From: Streptomyces ferrugineus
Lineage (GTDB): Bacteria; Actinomycetota; Actinomycetes; Streptomycetales; Streptomycetaceae
Length of the DNA: 64,000 nucleotides
Reading direction: 5' to 3'
Assembly (NCBI RefSeq): GCF_015160855.1
Contig: NZ_CP063373.1
Coordinates: forward strand, 5,642,001-5,706,000
Shown here: one piece after another, positions 1 to 13,227 of the stretch
Layout of the letters: each line of letters starts with the position of its first letter
Position numbering within the stretch: position 1 is the first letter of the stretch
Program-made: the position numbers and the translations under genes
Notes under the pieces: generated by a model
Told to the model about the DNA's origin: nothing
The model's database searches: none
What the model saw: the letters and a program-made list of their open reading frames with translations, nothing else

Positions 1-11
1 CCCATTCGCCC

Positions 12-30
12 GCTTGATCACCGATCAAGC
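12..30. repeat. short perfect inverted repeat at the window edge
   Basis: GCTTGATC (12-19) and GATCAAGC (23-30) form an 8-bp perfect stem with a 3-nt loop. No poly-T follows on the plus strand. It may be the terminator of a gene outside the window or an operator. Apart from this hairpin and the promoter-like site below, I see no supportable gene in 1-285; the long open frames there lie opposite or across the sigma gene and look like shadows. Confidence 0.35.
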
Positions 31-187
31 CGTGGGCAGGAAGGATCCGCCTTCCGGCCGCGCGGCCGCGTTCACCCACGTGCCGCACATCACGTTCCCC
101 AGCAAGATCAGCGAGGCGCTCCGCCTTCCCTTCCGGCGCGGACGGACAGTCACCCGACGGCGACACGTAGTGGTATTCACGAAATGC

Positions 188-213
188 GTTTCTGGTTCTT
201 GGATAGGGGGAAT
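188..213 (+). promoter_or_regulatory. candidate SigB-type promoter upstream of the sigma gene
   Basis: GTTT (188-191) and GGGAAT (208-213) are separated by 16 nt. This is close to the GTTT-N14-16-GGGTAT pattern described for SigB-family promoters in Streptomyces. It lies about 75 nt before the sigma start, so autoregulation or control by a paralogous SigB-type sigma is possible. The match is by eye and has not been scored against the genome background. Confidence 0.4.
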
Positions 214-285
214 ATGTCGATATGTGCTTCGGACCGGAGGCACATCCGTGAGAACCCGAGCACCTGCTGAGGGAGGTGCACACGG

Positions 286-1080
286 ATGTGTGCCACCGCA
301 GCCAGAACGAAGCAGCACCCGCATGACGACGCCCCCGACACCGCCGAGGCCTTCGACCGGATCGCCGCACTGCCCGAGGGGGCCGAACGCAAGGCACTCA
401 GGGACGAACTGGTTCAGGCCTGGTTGCCCATGGCCGAGCGGATCGCCGTACGGTTCAAGGGCCGTGGCGAGTCCCTCGAGGACCTGTACCAGGTGGCCGC
501 CCTGGGGCTGGTGAAGGCCGTCGACCACTACGACCCGGCCCGCGGCCACGCCTTCGAGGCGTACGCGGTGCCCACCATCACCGGCGAGATCAAGCGGCAC
601 TTCCGTGACCACATGTGGACCCTGCATGTGCCGCGCCGGGTCCAGGACCTGCGCAATCGCGTGCGCAACTCCGCCAAGGAGCTGTCGCAGCGCACCCCGG
701 GCCGCACACCCACGGTCGCCGAGATAGCCGAGCACGCGCAGCTCAGCGAGAGCGAGGTGCGCACCGGGATGGAAGCGCTGGAGTGCTTCTCCGCGCTGTC
801 GCTGGAGGCGGAGATGCCCGGCACGGACGGCTACGCGCTGGGGGACGCGATCGGCGATCCGGACCCGGCGTACGAGGTCGTCGTCGACCGCGTGTCCGTC
901 AGACCGTGTCTGCAACGGCTCCCGGAACGCGAGCGCACGATCCTGTACCTCCGCTTCTTCGGCGGGATGACACAGAGCCGCATCGCGCTGCAACTCGGGA
1001 TCTCGCAGATGCATGTCTCGCGGCTGCTGAGCGGCTGCTTCGCCCAGCTTCGGGAGGAACTGCTGGCCGAGGTGCGCTGA
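286..1080 (+). CDS. sigG: RNA polymerase sigma factor, SigB/SigF/SigG subfamily
   Basis: A 264-residue group 3 sigma factor of the SigB/SigF type. Region 2 spans about residues 44-115, including the core-binding stretch EDLYQVAALGLVKAVD and the promoter-melting segment ending in HVPRR. A short region 3 lies around 120-175, and region 4 covers about 205-262 with a helix-turn-helix around GISQMHVSRLL. The start is an ATG preceded by GGGAGGTG at good spacing. Streptomyces carry about nine paralogues used in stress and differentiation. The sigG symbol rests on remembered synteny with the S. coelicolor second glycogen cluster, not on an alignment. No anti-sigma gene of normal type sits directly beside it. 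The nearest RsbW-like protein is the degenerate one at 4575-5087. Family assignment is firm; the exact paralogue is not. Confidence 0.9.
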   Translation: MCATAARTKQHPHDDAPDTAEAFDRIAALPEGAERKALRDELVQAWLPMAERIAVRFKGRGESLEDLYQVAALGLVKAVDHYDPARGHAFEAYAVPTITGEIKRHFRDHMWTLHVPRRVQDLRNRVRNSAKELSQRTPGRTPTVAEIAEHAQLSESEVRTGMEALECFSALSLEAEMPGTDGYALGDAIGDPDPAYEVVVDRVSVRPCLQRLPERERTILYLRFFGGMTQSRIALQLGISQMHVSRLLSGCFAQLREELLAEVR

Positions 1081-1113
1081 GTCGGGCGGCCCGCGTACGG
1101 CCTGCCCGTGCCG

Positions 1114-1446
1114 TCACTCCTGGGGGGACTCCGGGATCTGCGTCGGGCCGTGGCGTTCGAGGGCCTCTTCGAGTTCGACGCGGATCTCCGGCGGCATCCT
1201 GCCGCCGCGGCCCCAGGTGATGATCAGCTCCGCGACCCGGCGCAGCTTGATGTTCGTGTGCTGGGAGACGTCCTTCAGGACCGCCCATCCCGCGTCCGGG
1301 GCCACCCTGCCCAGCGCCACGACCATGCCGATCGCCTGGTCCACGACGGCGTGCGAGGCCACCGCCTCCTTGAGCTGGTCGACCTCTTCCTCCAGCTCGA
1401 GAATCCGGTCGGTCTCGTCAGGACGGTCGTTCGGTACCGATGCCAC
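1114..1446 (-). CDS. ANTAR domain regulator
   Basis: A protein of about 110 residues. It has an N-terminal coiled coil ([20 protein letters not shown]) followed by an ANTAR domain with the characteristic [20 protein letters not shown] and [12 protein letters not shown] segments. ANTAR domains bind paired RNA hairpins and act in transcription antitermination. No receiver, GAF or PAS sensor domain precedes it, so it may work with a separate partner. I chose the GTG at 1446 because GAGGA lies 7 nt upstream; the frame continues upstream to 1722 but that extension has no recognisable domain. It is convergent with the sigma gene. The RNA target is not apparent in the window. Confidence 0.8.
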   Translation of the reverse strand: MASVPNDRPDETDRILELEEEVDQLKEAVASHAVVDQAIGMVVALGRVAPDAGWAVLKDVSQHTNIKLRRVAELIITWGRGGRMPPEIRVELEEALERHGPTQIPESPQE

Positions 1447-1615
1447 GCCTCCATCCTCGCCTCTTGACCGGTCGGGTGCCAGTGAAACGCGAGGACCGAG
1501 ATCGGCCGTTTCGGCGCAACGGCGGGGGTACTCGACAGGCCCCTGAGCGAATCCGGCTGGACACTGGGAGCAGACCGGTGGCCCGCCGGCCGGGCGAGAC
1601 CAGGACGCGACTGCC

Positions 1616-2416
1616 ATGAACGATGCGAGAACCACCAGGGGCACGGCCGACGTCGTGTCCACACACTCCGTCTTCGGCGCACCTTGCTGGGTGAGCCTGA
1701 CCAGCCGGGACCTGGAAGCCACCCAGGAGTTCTACACGGCCGTCCTGGGCTGGCGCTGGAGGCCGGCCAAGCTCGGGGACCCCTTCCGGATCGCGCTGGC
1801 GCAGAGAGTGCCGGTGGCCGGCATCGCCGCGGTCGCCTCGATGTGGCAGATGGCCGTGGCCTGGACGCCCTACTTCGCCGTGCCCAGTGCGGACGAGGCC
1901 GTGGCCCGGGTGCAGGAACGCGGCGGCACCGCGGCCGTCGGGCCGCTCTCCCTGCCGCCGGGACGGGCGGCGCTGCTCGCCGACCGGGACGGGGCGACGT
2001 TCGGCATCTGGGAGGGGGAGCTCATCTCCAACTGGGAGACCTGGCGTCGCGCCGCGCCGACGTTCATCCGGCTGCACACCCGGGACGCGTTCGACGCCGC
2101 CATGTTCTACGGCGAGGTCTTCGACTGGGCGTCGGAGCGGCCCGGCTGCTGCGAGGTCCACTACGAGGGCGGCGAGGTCGTGCTGCGCAGTGGGGGCGAC
2201 GTCGTGGCGCGGATCGAGTCGGGGGCGCTGGGGGCCGCGCCGGATCCCACGATTCGACCGCACTGGCAGGTGCACTTCGCCGTCGCGGACGTGGCGGAGT
2301 GTGCGCGCGCCGCGGAGCTGCACGGGGGAAGCGTGCTGTCCAAGGTCAGCGAGGAAGCGGTGCTGCGGGATCCGGACGGGGCGCAGTTCACCGTGACCTC
2401 GCGGCGCGAGCGGTAG
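1616..2416 (+). CDS. VOC family protein with two glyoxalase-like domains
   Basis: A 266-residue protein with two vicinal-oxygen-chelate modules, about residues 20-135 and 145-262. The first has [23 protein letters not shown] and ends with [12 protein letters not shown]. The second has [22 protein letters not shown] and ends with [13 protein letters not shown]. Such proteins bind metals or small molecules; many Streptomyces members have no known substrate. Some members of this two-module type are annotated as glyoxalase or bleomycin-resistance-like, but nothing here identifies a ligand. The ribosome-binding site before the ATG at 1616 is weak, and a GTG at 1655 is an alternative start. It runs divergently from the ANTAR gene across a gap of about 170 bp. 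Confidence 0.85.
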   Translation: MNDARTTRGTADVVSTHSVFGAPCWVSLTSRDLEATQEFYTAVLGWRWRPAKLGDPFRIALAQRVPVAGIAAVASMWQMAVAWTPYFAVPSADEAVARVQERGGTAAVGPLSLPPGRAALLADRDGATFGIWEGELISNWETWRRAAPTFIRLHTRDAFDAAMFYGEVFDWASERPGCCEVHYEGGEVVLRSGGDVVARIESGALGAAPDPTIRPHWQVHFAVADVAECARAAELHGGSVLSKVSEEAVLRDPDGAQFTVTSRRER

Positions 2417-2433
2417 GTTGCCCCGAGCCCCTT

Positions 2434-4574
<2,141 letters not shown>

Positions 4575-4578
<4 letters not shown>

Positions 4579-5087
4579 AGGGCCTCCTGGAGGACGCCGT
4601 CCCGGGTACCCGCCGCGTCGGCGACGGCCGTGGCCGGCGCCTCCCGTGGCACCTGAAGCGCCTCCCGCAGGTTGGGCGCGGGCGCGGGCGGCACGAGCGG
4701 GGCGCGTTCGCCGGCGCGGGCGCGCTGCGAGAACCAGATGACCTTGCTGCCGGACTCGGTGGCGCAGCAGCCCCATCCGTCGCTCATCGCGGCGAGGTGC
4801 TGAAGGCAGGCGCGCAGCTCGTGGTCCGGGCGCAGGGCGCGGTCGTTGTCACCGATGGCGGTGATGAGGTGCTGGCCGTTCCACCACATCTCGATCGAGG
4901 TGTTCTTGTCCGTGGCGTGCTCGTCGATGGCCCGCAGCAGCATCTCCGTGCCGTGTCGGACGGGTTCGACGAGGGTCTCCAGGTCCCAGTACCTGAGGTG
5001 AGCGGCCAGAATTCGGCTGACCTGACCCACCCGTTCGGGGCTGACTTCCACATCGAGGTGGTAGTAGCAGGGCACTGCGGTCTTCAC
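4575..5087 (-). CDS. degenerate RsbW/HATPase_c-type protein coupled to glgX
   Basis: A 170-residue protein resembling the anti-sigma-factor type histidine-kinase-like ATPases abundant in Streptomyces. Seen: a helical VEPVRHGTEMLLRAIDEHATDK segment at the N-box position, SIEMWWNGQHLITAIGDND for the beta strand and G1 region, and a C-terminal GSKVIWF like the usual GKTVWF ending. The N-box Asn and the Gly residues of the DxGxG motif are not present, so ATP binding is doubtful. The C-terminus is a Pro/Ala-rich tail. The start is the GTG at 5087 with GAGGAGG 7 nt before it. Its stop overlaps the glgX start by four bases. It may be a regulatory partner of GlgX or of a SigB-type sigma, but that is inference. 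Confidence 0.75.
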
Positions 5088-5304
5088 CGTCGTTACCTCC
5101 TCACCGCGAAAGCTCCCGCTCTCCTCGCCCCTGCGGGACGGGCCCCGAGCACGGAGCGTGAGCGCCGATCGCTTCTGAGTCACTCCAGGGTGGGGGTGGT
5201 GCGCCATTCGTGCAACAGGAGGACACATCTGAGGTGGTTGAAGATCCAACAGGACGGAGAGTCGCCGACCGTGCACCATGTGTGAAGACCTCGATGCCCG
5301 TAAC

Positions 5305-5334
5305 GGAACCCGTGCGTGTGCGCGCACGGGTTCC
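5305..5334. repeat. 12-bp perfect hairpin in the glgX/DUF5133 divergent region
   Basis: GGAACCCGTGCG (5305-5316) pairs perfectly with CGCACGGGTTCC (5323-5334) around a 6-nt loop. It sits between the ATPase gene (start 5087, minus) and the DUF5133 gene (start 5384, plus), about 50 nt before the latter. No T-run follows, so it may be a leader structure, attenuator or operator. Nothing else is clear in this divergent gap of about 300 bp apart from the Shine-Dalgarno sites. Confidence 0.5.
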
Positions 5335-5383
5335 GCCCGACGGTCGGGAGACGCGTCATCGAGCCCGGAAGGTGAGCGGGGCC

Positions 5384-5689
5384 ATGCTGCTACCGGCCAA
5401 AGCCGAAGTCGCCCGGCAACTGCGGCGATACCGGGCCTGGGAACGAGCCATGCTCGCGGCCCCGGCCGACCTCACGGTGCGCGCCACCTTCGAGGACACC
5501 GGCTACACCCTCTGTGTGCTGATGGGAAAGCGCTGCGCCCGTGAGGCCGCGGACGCCGCGGAGCGCTTTCTGCGCATCACTCCGGCCGCCTATCTGCAGG
5601 AGCAGGACGAACGGCCCCGCACGGCGAGCGTCTCCGCCCGCAGAGGGCCGCCGAGGTCGCGGCGGCGACGTTTCCATGCCGGGAGGTAG
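5384..5689 (+). CDS. DUF5133 domain protein
   Basis: A protein of about 101 residues starting MLLPAKAEVARQLRRYRAWE and containing the family signature GYTLCVLMGKRCAREAADAAERFL. I recognise this as DUF5133, a small Streptomyces family found beside regulators and metabolic genes and of unknown function. It ends in a basic Arg-rich tail. The ATG at 5384 is preceded by GGAAGG at a rather long distance; a GTG at 5372 is also possible. It runs in the same direction as glgE, 70 bp upstream of it, so it could be the first gene of that transcript. Function unknown. Confidence 0.75.
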   Translation: MLLPAKAEVARQLRRYRAWERAMLAAPADLTVRATFEDTGYTLCVLMGKRCAREAADAAERFLRITPAAYLQEQDERPRTASVSARRGPPRSRRRRFHAGR

Positions 5690-5716
5690 GCGGCTTCCGG
5701 CGCAGATCGAATCCCC

Positions 5717-5737
5717 GGCCGGGCCCCGTGCCCGGCC
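5717..5737 (+). other. short GC-rich hairpin before glgE
   Basis: GGCCGGGC (5717-5724) pairs with GCCCGGCC (5730-5737) around CCCGT, between the DUF5133 stop and the glgE ribosome-binding site. It lacks a T-tract. It could weaken readthrough from DUF5133 or be fortuitous at this GC content. Confidence 0.3.
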
Positions 5738-5759
5738 TCGAGCACGGTGGAGGTGAGCC

Positions 5760-7766
5760 ATGGGCAGGACCAAGAGCAGGGCCGGTGCCGGCGCCGGGAC
5801 CATCGGGCGCATCCCGGTACGGGACGTACAGCCGGCCGTGGAGTGCGGCAGGCATCCGGCGAAGGCCGTCACGGGTGAGACCTTCGAGGTCACCGCCACG
5901 GTGTTCCGTGAAGGCCACGACGCCGTGGCCGCCAATGTCGTGCTGACCGACCCGGACGGCCGTCCCGGCCCGTGGACGCCGATGCACGAACTGGCCCCCG
6001 GCACCGACCGCTGGGGCGCCAAGGTGACTCCGTCCGCGGTGGGCCGCTGGACGTTCCATGTGGAGGCCTGGAGCGACCCGGTGGCCACGTGGCGGCGCAC
6101 CGCCCGCATCAAGGTCCCGGCCGGGATCGACGTCGGCCTGGTCCTGGAGGAGGGCGGCGAACTGTACGAGCGGGCCGCCGCCGGAGTGCCCGACGAGACG
6201 GAGCGGGCGACCCTGCTGGCCGCCTCGGAGGCGCTGCGGGACGACTCGCTGCCGCCGGTGTCACGGCTGGCGGCGGCGTTCGCGGCGAACGTCGACGCGG
6301 TGTTGGGGAGGTATCCGCTGCGGGATCTGGTCACCGCGTCGGATCCGCTGCCGCTGCTGGTGGAACGCGAACGGGCCCTGTACGGCTCCTGGTACGAGTT
6401 CTTCCCCCGCTCCGAGGGCACCCCCGAACACCCCCACGGCACCTTCACCACCGCCGCCCGCCGACTGCCCGCCATCGCCGCCATGGGCTTCGACGTCGTC
6501 TACCTGCCGCCGATCCACCCGATCGGTACCACCTTCCGCAAGGGCCCCAACAACACCCTCTCCGCCGGCCCCGACGACGTCGGCGTGCCCTGGGCGATCG
6601 GCTCCCCCGAGGGCGGCCACGACGCGATCCACCCCGGTCTCGGCACGATCGAGGACTTCGACCGGTTCGTGGCGCGGGCGGGTGAGCTGGGCCTGGAGGT
6701 GGCCCTGGACTTCGCCCTGCAGTGCTCGCCGGATCACCCCTGGGTGGACAAGCACCCCGAGTGGTTCCACCACCGCCCCGACGGCACCATCGCCTACGCG
6801 GAGAACCCGCCGAAGAAGTACCAGGACATCTATCCCATCGCCTTCGACGCGGACCTGGACGGCCTGATCGCCGAGACCCTGCGGGTGCTGCGGCACTGGA
6901 TGGCCCACGGGGTGCGCATCTTCCGCGTCGACAACCCGCACACCAAACCGGTGCTGTTCTGGCAGCGGGTGATCGCGGACATCAACCGCACCGACCCGGA
7001 CGTGATCTTCCTGGCCGAGGCGTTCACCCGCCCCGCGATGATGCACACCCTGGCCCAGACCGGCTTCCAGCAGTCCTACACCTACTTCACCTGGCGCAAC
7101 ACCAAACAGGAACTGACCGAGTACCTGACCGAGCTGTCGGGGGAGGCGGCGGCCTACATGCGGCCGAACTTCTTCGCCAACACCCCCGACATCCTGCACG
7201 AGTTCCTGCAGACCGGCGGCCGGCCCGCCTTCGAGGTCCGCGCCGTCCTGGCCGCCACCCTCTCCCCCACCTGGGGCATCTACAGCGGCTACGAACTGTG
7301 CGAGAACACCCCCCTGCGCCCCGGCAGCGAGGAATACCTCGACTCCGAGAAGTACCAGCTGCGCCCCCGCGACTGGGACACCGCCGAACGCGAGGGCCGC
7401 ACCATCACCCCCCTGCTCACCCGCCTCAACGCCATCCGCAGGTGCCACCCGGCCCTGCATCGGCTCAGGAACCTCCGCTTCCACCGGACCGACAACGACG
7501 CGCTGATCGCGTACAGCAAACGCACTGGTCCGGACACGGTTCTGGTGGTCGCCAACCTTGATCCCCACCACACCCAGGAGGCCACGGTCTCGTTGGACAT
7601 GCCGCAACTCGGCCTGGACTGGGACGCCTCTCTGTCCGTGCACGACGAACTGACGGGTGAGATCTACCGCTGGGGCAGGACCAACTACGTACGTCTCGAG
7701 CCCGGCCGGGCGCCCGCGCACGTGTTCCACGTCCAGGCATCGCCATCGCAGATCGGAGGGTCCTGA
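5760..7766 (+). CDS. glgE: alpha-1,4-glucan:maltose-1-phosphate maltosyltransferase GlgE
   Basis: A 668-residue GH13_3 enzyme. It transfers maltosyl units from alpha-maltose-1-phosphate to the non-reducing end of an alpha-1,4-glucan in the cytoplasm. The N-terminal domain (about 20-125) includes the [17 protein letters not shown] segment. The catalytic barrel contains nucleophile Asp391 ([12 protein letters not shown]) and acid/base Glu420 ([10 protein letters not shown]), each three residues before the remembered S. coelicolor GlgEI numbering (394 and 423). The start is an ATG with GGAGGTGA just upstream. The stop is only 5 nt from treS, so glgE leads the glgE-treS-maltokinase-glgB operon that makes alpha-glucan from trehalose. 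Confidence 0.96.
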   Translation: MGRTKSRAGAGAGTIGRIPVRDVQPAVECGRHPAKAVTGETFEVTATVFREGHDAVAANVVLTDPDGRPGPWTPMHELAPGTDRWGAKVTPSAVGRWTFHVEAWSDPVATWRRTARIKVPAGIDVGLVLEEGGELYERAAAGVPDETERATLLAASEALRDDSLPPVSRLAAAFAANVDAVLGRYPLRDLVTASDPLPLLVERERALYGSWYEFFPRSEGTPEHPHGTFTTAARRLPAIAAMGFDVVYLPPIHPIGTTFRKGPNNTLSAGPDDVGVPWAIGSPEGGHDAIHPGLGTIEDFDRFVARAGELGLEVALDFALQCSPDHPWVDKHPEWFHHRPDGTIAYAENPPKKYQDIYPIAFDADLDGLIAETLRVLRHWMAHGVRIFRVDNPHTKPVLFWQRVIADINRTDPDVIFLAEAFTRPAMMHTLAQTGFQQSYTYFTWRNTKQELTEYLTELSGEAAAYMRPNFFANTPDILHEFLQTGGRPAFEVRAVLAATLSPTWGIYSGYELCENTPLRPGSEEYLDSEKYQLRPRDWDTAEREGRTITPLLTRLNAIRRCHPALHRLRNLRFHRTDNDALIAYSKRTGPDTVLVVANLDPHHTQEATVSLDMPQLGLDWDASLSVHDELTGEIYRWGRTNYVRLEPGRAPAHVFHVQASPSQIGGS

Positions 7767-7771
7767 GCGTC

Positions 7772-9490
<1,719 letters not shown>

Positions 9491-9531
9491 GCGTGAGCTT
9501 CGAGCGTGTGCCGAGGAAAGGACGCGTCACC

Positions 9532-10893
9532 ATGCAGAAGACCGCATATCCCCGACCCACCCGTACGGTCGACGCCAGCCCCATGGCCTCGCTGGCCGGG
9601 CTGCTGCGCGAGTGGCTGCCGCGGCAGCGCTGGTTCGCGGGCAAGGACCGGCCCGTCACCGACCTCGCGCTGCTGTCGATGACGGAGCTGTTCCCGGGCT
9701 GTCTGCATCTGCTGGTGCACGCCGGCCACTCGGCGGTGCCCGCACCGGGCGGCGCTCCCCCGGCCGGTGACTGCTACCAGCTGCTGCTGGGCGTGCGGCA
9801 GCACCTGTCGCCGCGGCTCGGCCGGGCGCTCATCGGCCGTGCGGAGGAGGGGCCGCTGGCCGGTCTGACGGTGTTCGACGCGCTGCAGGACCCCCGTTCG
9901 GCCCAGCTGCTCCTGGACCGGCTGCGTCACCCCGGCACGGCGGGCCCGCTGCGCTTCGAGGCGGACTCCTCCGTGTCGCTGCCGGCCGGCCTTGTGCCCC
10001 GGCTGCTGGACGCCGAGCAGTCCAACTCCTCGCTGGTGTACGGCGACGCGTTCATCCTGAAGCTGTTCCGGCGCATCCAGCCGGGCGTCAATCCCGACCT
10101 GGAGCTGTCCGGCGCGCTCGCCGGGCAGGGCTGCGGCCGGGTGCCGGCCCCGGTGGCCTGGTTCCGTACGACGCACCCGTGGGAGGCGACGCTGGGCGTG
10201 CTCCAGCCGTTCCTGCGGGACGCCTCCGACGGCTGGACCCTGGCGCTGGACGCGCTGGCCTCGGGCGACGACTTCACCGCCGAGGCCCGTGAGATGGGGC
10301 AGGCGACGGCGGAGGTGCATCTGGCGCTGGCGGCGGCCTTCCCCTCCCGGGCCCACGCCGAGAACGGCCGTACGGCGGCGGAGATGACCGAACGCCTCGA
10401 GCTCGCCGCGCACTTCGTCCCCGCGCTGCGGCCCCATGTCCCCGGTCTGCGCACCGCCTTCGGTGCGCTGGCCGCCTGCGCCCCCGGCCCGTCCGCCCAG
10501 CGCATCCACGGCGACCTGCACCTGGGGCAGGTGCTGCGGGCCGGCCGGGAGTGGTTCGTCATCGACTTCGAGGGCGAACCGTCCCGCCCGCTCGCCGAGC
10601 GGCGCGGCGTCCACTCCCCCGTGCGGGACATCGCCGGCATGCTGCGCTCCTTCGACTACGCCGCCCGGCAGCGCCGCCCGTGGCGTCCGGAGTGGGCGCG
10701 CCGCTGCCGGGAGGCCTACTGCGCGGGCTATGCCACCCGCGCCGGGTGGGACCCCCGCAAGAAGCACGGGCTGCTCCGTGCCTATGAGACCGACCGCGCC
10801 GTGTACGAGGTGCTGTACGAGGCCCGGCACCGACCCGACTGGTTGCCCGTACCGATGGCGGCGATCGAACGCCTCGCCGTGAGAGGAGCCTGA
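9532..10893 (+). CDS. pep2: maltokinase (Pep2/Mak)
   Basis: A protein of about 453 residues that phosphorylates maltose with ATP to alpha-maltose-1-phosphate, the GlgE donor. The N-terminal WLPRQRWFAGKDRPV segment is diagnostic for maltokinase. The kinase-like fold carries QRIHGDLHLGQVLR (catalytic loop) and FVIDFEGEPSRPLAERR (metal-binding DFEGEP). I place the start at the ATG at 9532 with AGGAAAGGA upstream; a TTG at 9487 overlapping the treS stop would add 15 residues without family support. It is 4 nt from glgB, so the two are cotranscribed. Confidence 0.93.
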   Translation: MQKTAYPRPTRTVDASPMASLAGLLREWLPRQRWFAGKDRPVTDLALLSMTELFPGCLHLLVHAGHSAVPAPGGAPPAGDCYQLLLGVRQHLSPRLGRALIGRAEEGPLAGLTVFDALQDPRSAQLLLDRLRHPGTAGPLRFEADSSVSLPAGLVPRLLDAEQSNSSLVYGDAFILKLFRRIQPGVNPDLELSGALAGQGCGRVPAPVAWFRTTHPWEATLGVLQPFLRDASDGWTLALDALASGDDFTAEAREMGQATAEVHLALAAAFPSRAHAENGRTAAEMTERLELAAHFVPALRPHVPGLRTAFGALAACAPGPSAQRIHGDLHLGQVLRAGREWFVIDFEGEPSRPLAERRGVHSPVRDIAGMLRSFDYAARQRRPWRPEWARRCREAYCAGYATRAGWDPRKKHGLLRAYETDRAVYEVLYEARHRPDWLPVPMAAIERLAVRGA

Positions 10894-10897
10894 CCCC

Positions 10898-13114
10898 ATG
10901 GCCCTGCACGAGACCTCGCGCCCCGAGTCCGCCGGACCGGACCGGCACAGCACCGCGCCGCCCCTCGATCCGGCCGACCGTGATCGCCTGCTGTCGGGTG
11001 CCCACCACGATCCGCACGCGCTGCTCGGGGCGCACCCGGTCCCGGGCGGGATCGCCTTCCGGGCGCTGCGCCCGTTCGCGCGGGCGGTGGGCGTCGTGGT
11101 GGACGGCGAGCGCACCGCGCTGGTCTCGGAGGGCGGCGGCCTCTTCTCGGCCGTACTGCCGCTGGACGCGATCCCCGCGTACACGCTGCTGGTGTCGTAC
11201 GCGGAGGACGGATCCGACGAGCGCGAGGTGCACGACCCGTACCGCTTCCTGCCCGCCCTCGGCGAACTCGACCTGCATCTGATCCGCGAGGGCCGGCACG
11301 AGGAGCTGTGGAAGGCGCTCGGCGCCGAGCCGATGACACACCAGGGCGTGCGGGGCACCCGGTTCACCGTATGGGCGCCGAACGCCCGGGGTGTGCGGGT
11401 CGCCGGGGACTTCACCTGCTGGGACGGGACGGCGTTCCCGATGCGCTCGCTCGGCGCGTCCGGGGTGTGGGAGCTGTTCCTGCCGGGCATCGGCGAGGGC
11501 ACCCGGTACAAGTTCGAGATCACCTCCCGCCACGGTCACCGCTTCCTCAAGGCCGACCCGATGGCGCGCCGTGCCGAGGTCCCGCCGGACACGGCGTCGA
11601 TCGTGCACGCCTCGCACTACGAGTGGGGCGACGGGGAGTGGATGGCGCACCGGGGCGATGTCCCCGTGCACCAGGCCCCCTTCTCGGTGTACGAGGTCCA
11701 TCTGCCGTCCTGGCGGCCGGGGCTGACGTACCGCCGGCTGGCCGAGGAACTGCCGGCGTACGTCAAGGACCTGGGCTTCACCCATGTGGAGTTCATGCCG
11801 GTCGCGCAGCATCCCTTCGCGGGGTCCTGGGGCTATCAGGTCACCGGCTTCTACGCGCCCACGGCCCGCCTCGGCACACCCGACGACTTCAAGCACCTGG
11901 TCGACGCGCTGCACCGGGCCGGCGTCGGGGTGATCGTGGACTGGGTGCCGGCCCACTTCCCCAAGGACGACTGGGCACTGGCCCGGTTCGACGGGGACCC
12001 GCTGTACGAGCCCGGGGACGCGCGGCGGGCGGAGCATCCGGACTGGGGGACGTTCGAGTTCGACTACGGGCGCACCGAGGTGCGCAACTTCCTCGTCGCC
12101 AACGCGACGTACTGGTGCGAGGAGTTCCACATCGACGGGCTGCGGGTGGACGCCGTCGCCTCCATGCTCTACCTCGACTACTCGCGGGACCCGGGGCAGT
12201 GGTCGGCCAACGCGTTCGGCGGGCGGGAGGACCTGGCGGCGATGCGGTTCCTGCAGGAGATGAACGCGACGGTGTACCGGCGCAATCCGGGGGTCGTCAC
12301 GATCGCGGAGGAGTCCACCGCCTGGGGCGGGGTCACCCGGCCGACCGACAGCGGCGGGCTGGGGTTCGGGCTGAAGTGGAACATGGGCTGGATGCACGAC
12401 TCGCTCCAGTACATGGCCAAGGAGCCGGTGCACCGCAAGTACCACCACAACGAGATGACGTTCTCGATGGTGTACGCCTACAGCGAGAACTACGTCCTGC
12501 CGATCTCCCACGACGAGGTCGTGCACGGCAAGCAGGCGCTGGTGTCCAAGATGCCGGGCGACTGGTGGCAGCGCCGCGCCAACCACCGTGCGTACCTGGG
12601 CTTCATGTGGGCGCACCCGGGCAAGCAACTGCTCTTCATGGGGCAGGAGTTCGCACAAGGTGCCGAGTGGTCGGAGGCACACGGTCCGGAGTGGTGGCTG
12701 CTCGATCCCGGGTACGCGTCGGCGGGCGACCACCGGGGTGTGCGGGACCTGGTGCGGGACCTCAACTCGCGCTACGGGGCGACCCCTGCGCTGTGGGAGC
12801 GGGACACCGACCCGGGAGGCTTCCAGTGGTCGCTCGGGGACGCGGCCGACGACAACGTCTTCGCGTTCCTGCGGTACGACACCGAGGGCACCCCTCTGCT
12901 CTGTGTCTCCAACTTCTCCCCCGTAGTCCGTCAGGACTACCGCCTGTGGGTGCCGGACCACGTCACCGCCTGGCAGGAGACGCTCAACACCGACGCGGCG
13001 CGGTACGGCGGAAGCGATGTCACCAACCCCGATCCCGTCAAACCGGAGGACGGGCACCTGCGTCTGACGCTGCCTCCGCTGGCCACGTTGTGGCTGCTGC
13101 CGTACGGGATGTGA
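10898..13114 (+). CDS. glgB: 1,4-alpha-glucan branching enzyme GlgB
   Basis: A 738-residue GH13_9 enzyme that introduces alpha-1,6 branches into the glucan built by GlgE. It has two N-terminal carbohydrate-binding modules (about 25-115 and 135-230, the latter CBM48 with GTRFTVWAPNARGVRVAGDF). The catalytic barrel has nucleophile Asp418 (DGLRVDAVASMLYLDYSR), acid/base Glu471 (TIAEEST) and Asp539 (LPISHDEVVHGK). The length matches two-module GlgB proteins. GAGGAG precedes the ATG. It is the last gene of the GlgE operon, 113 bp before the acyl-CoA synthetase gene. Confidence 0.96.
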   Translation: MALHETSRPESAGPDRHSTAPPLDPADRDRLLSGAHHDPHALLGAHPVPGGIAFRALRPFARAVGVVVDGERTALVSEGGGLFSAVLPLDAIPAYTLLVSYAEDGSDEREVHDPYRFLPALGELDLHLIREGRHEELWKALGAEPMTHQGVRGTRFTVWAPNARGVRVAGDFTCWDGTAFPMRSLGASGVWELFLPGIGEGTRYKFEITSRHGHRFLKADPMARRAEVPPDTASIVHASHYEWGDGEWMAHRGDVPVHQAPFSVYEVHLPSWRPGLTYRRLAEELPAYVKDLGFTHVEFMPVAQHPFAGSWGYQVTGFYAPTARLGTPDDFKHLVDALHRAGVGVIVDWVPAHFPKDDWALARFDGDPLYEPGDARRAEHPDWGTFEFDYGRTEVRNFLVANATYWCEEFHIDGLRVDAVASMLYLDYSRDPGQWSANAFGGREDLAAMRFLQEMNATVYRRNPGVVTIAEESTAWGGVTRPTDSGGLGFGLKWNMGWMHDSLQYMAKEPVHRKYHHNEMTFSMVYAYSENYVLPISHDEVVHGKQALVSKMPGDWWQRRANHRAYLGFMWAHPGKQLLFMGQEFAQGAEWSEAHGPEWWLLDPGYASAGDHRGVRDLVRDLNSRYGATPALWERDTDPGGFQWSLGDAADDNVFAFLRYDTEGTPLLCVSNFSPVVRQDYRLWVPDHVTAWQETLNTDAARYGGSDVTNPDPVKPEDGHLRLTLPPLATLWLLPYGM

Positions 13115-13227
13115 CTCCCGAGTTCTCCGTTCCCGACACCATCCGGTCTCAGCTGGGCTAGATTCGGGCAGCGCCGATAACGGAACTCATCGGTGACGTC
13201 ACACCCGGTACACATCTGGAGCAGCGC

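Noticed and set aside
14..514. Plus-strand open frame at the window start
   Set aside because: It overlaps the sigma gene in another frame and its translation has no protein-like pattern.
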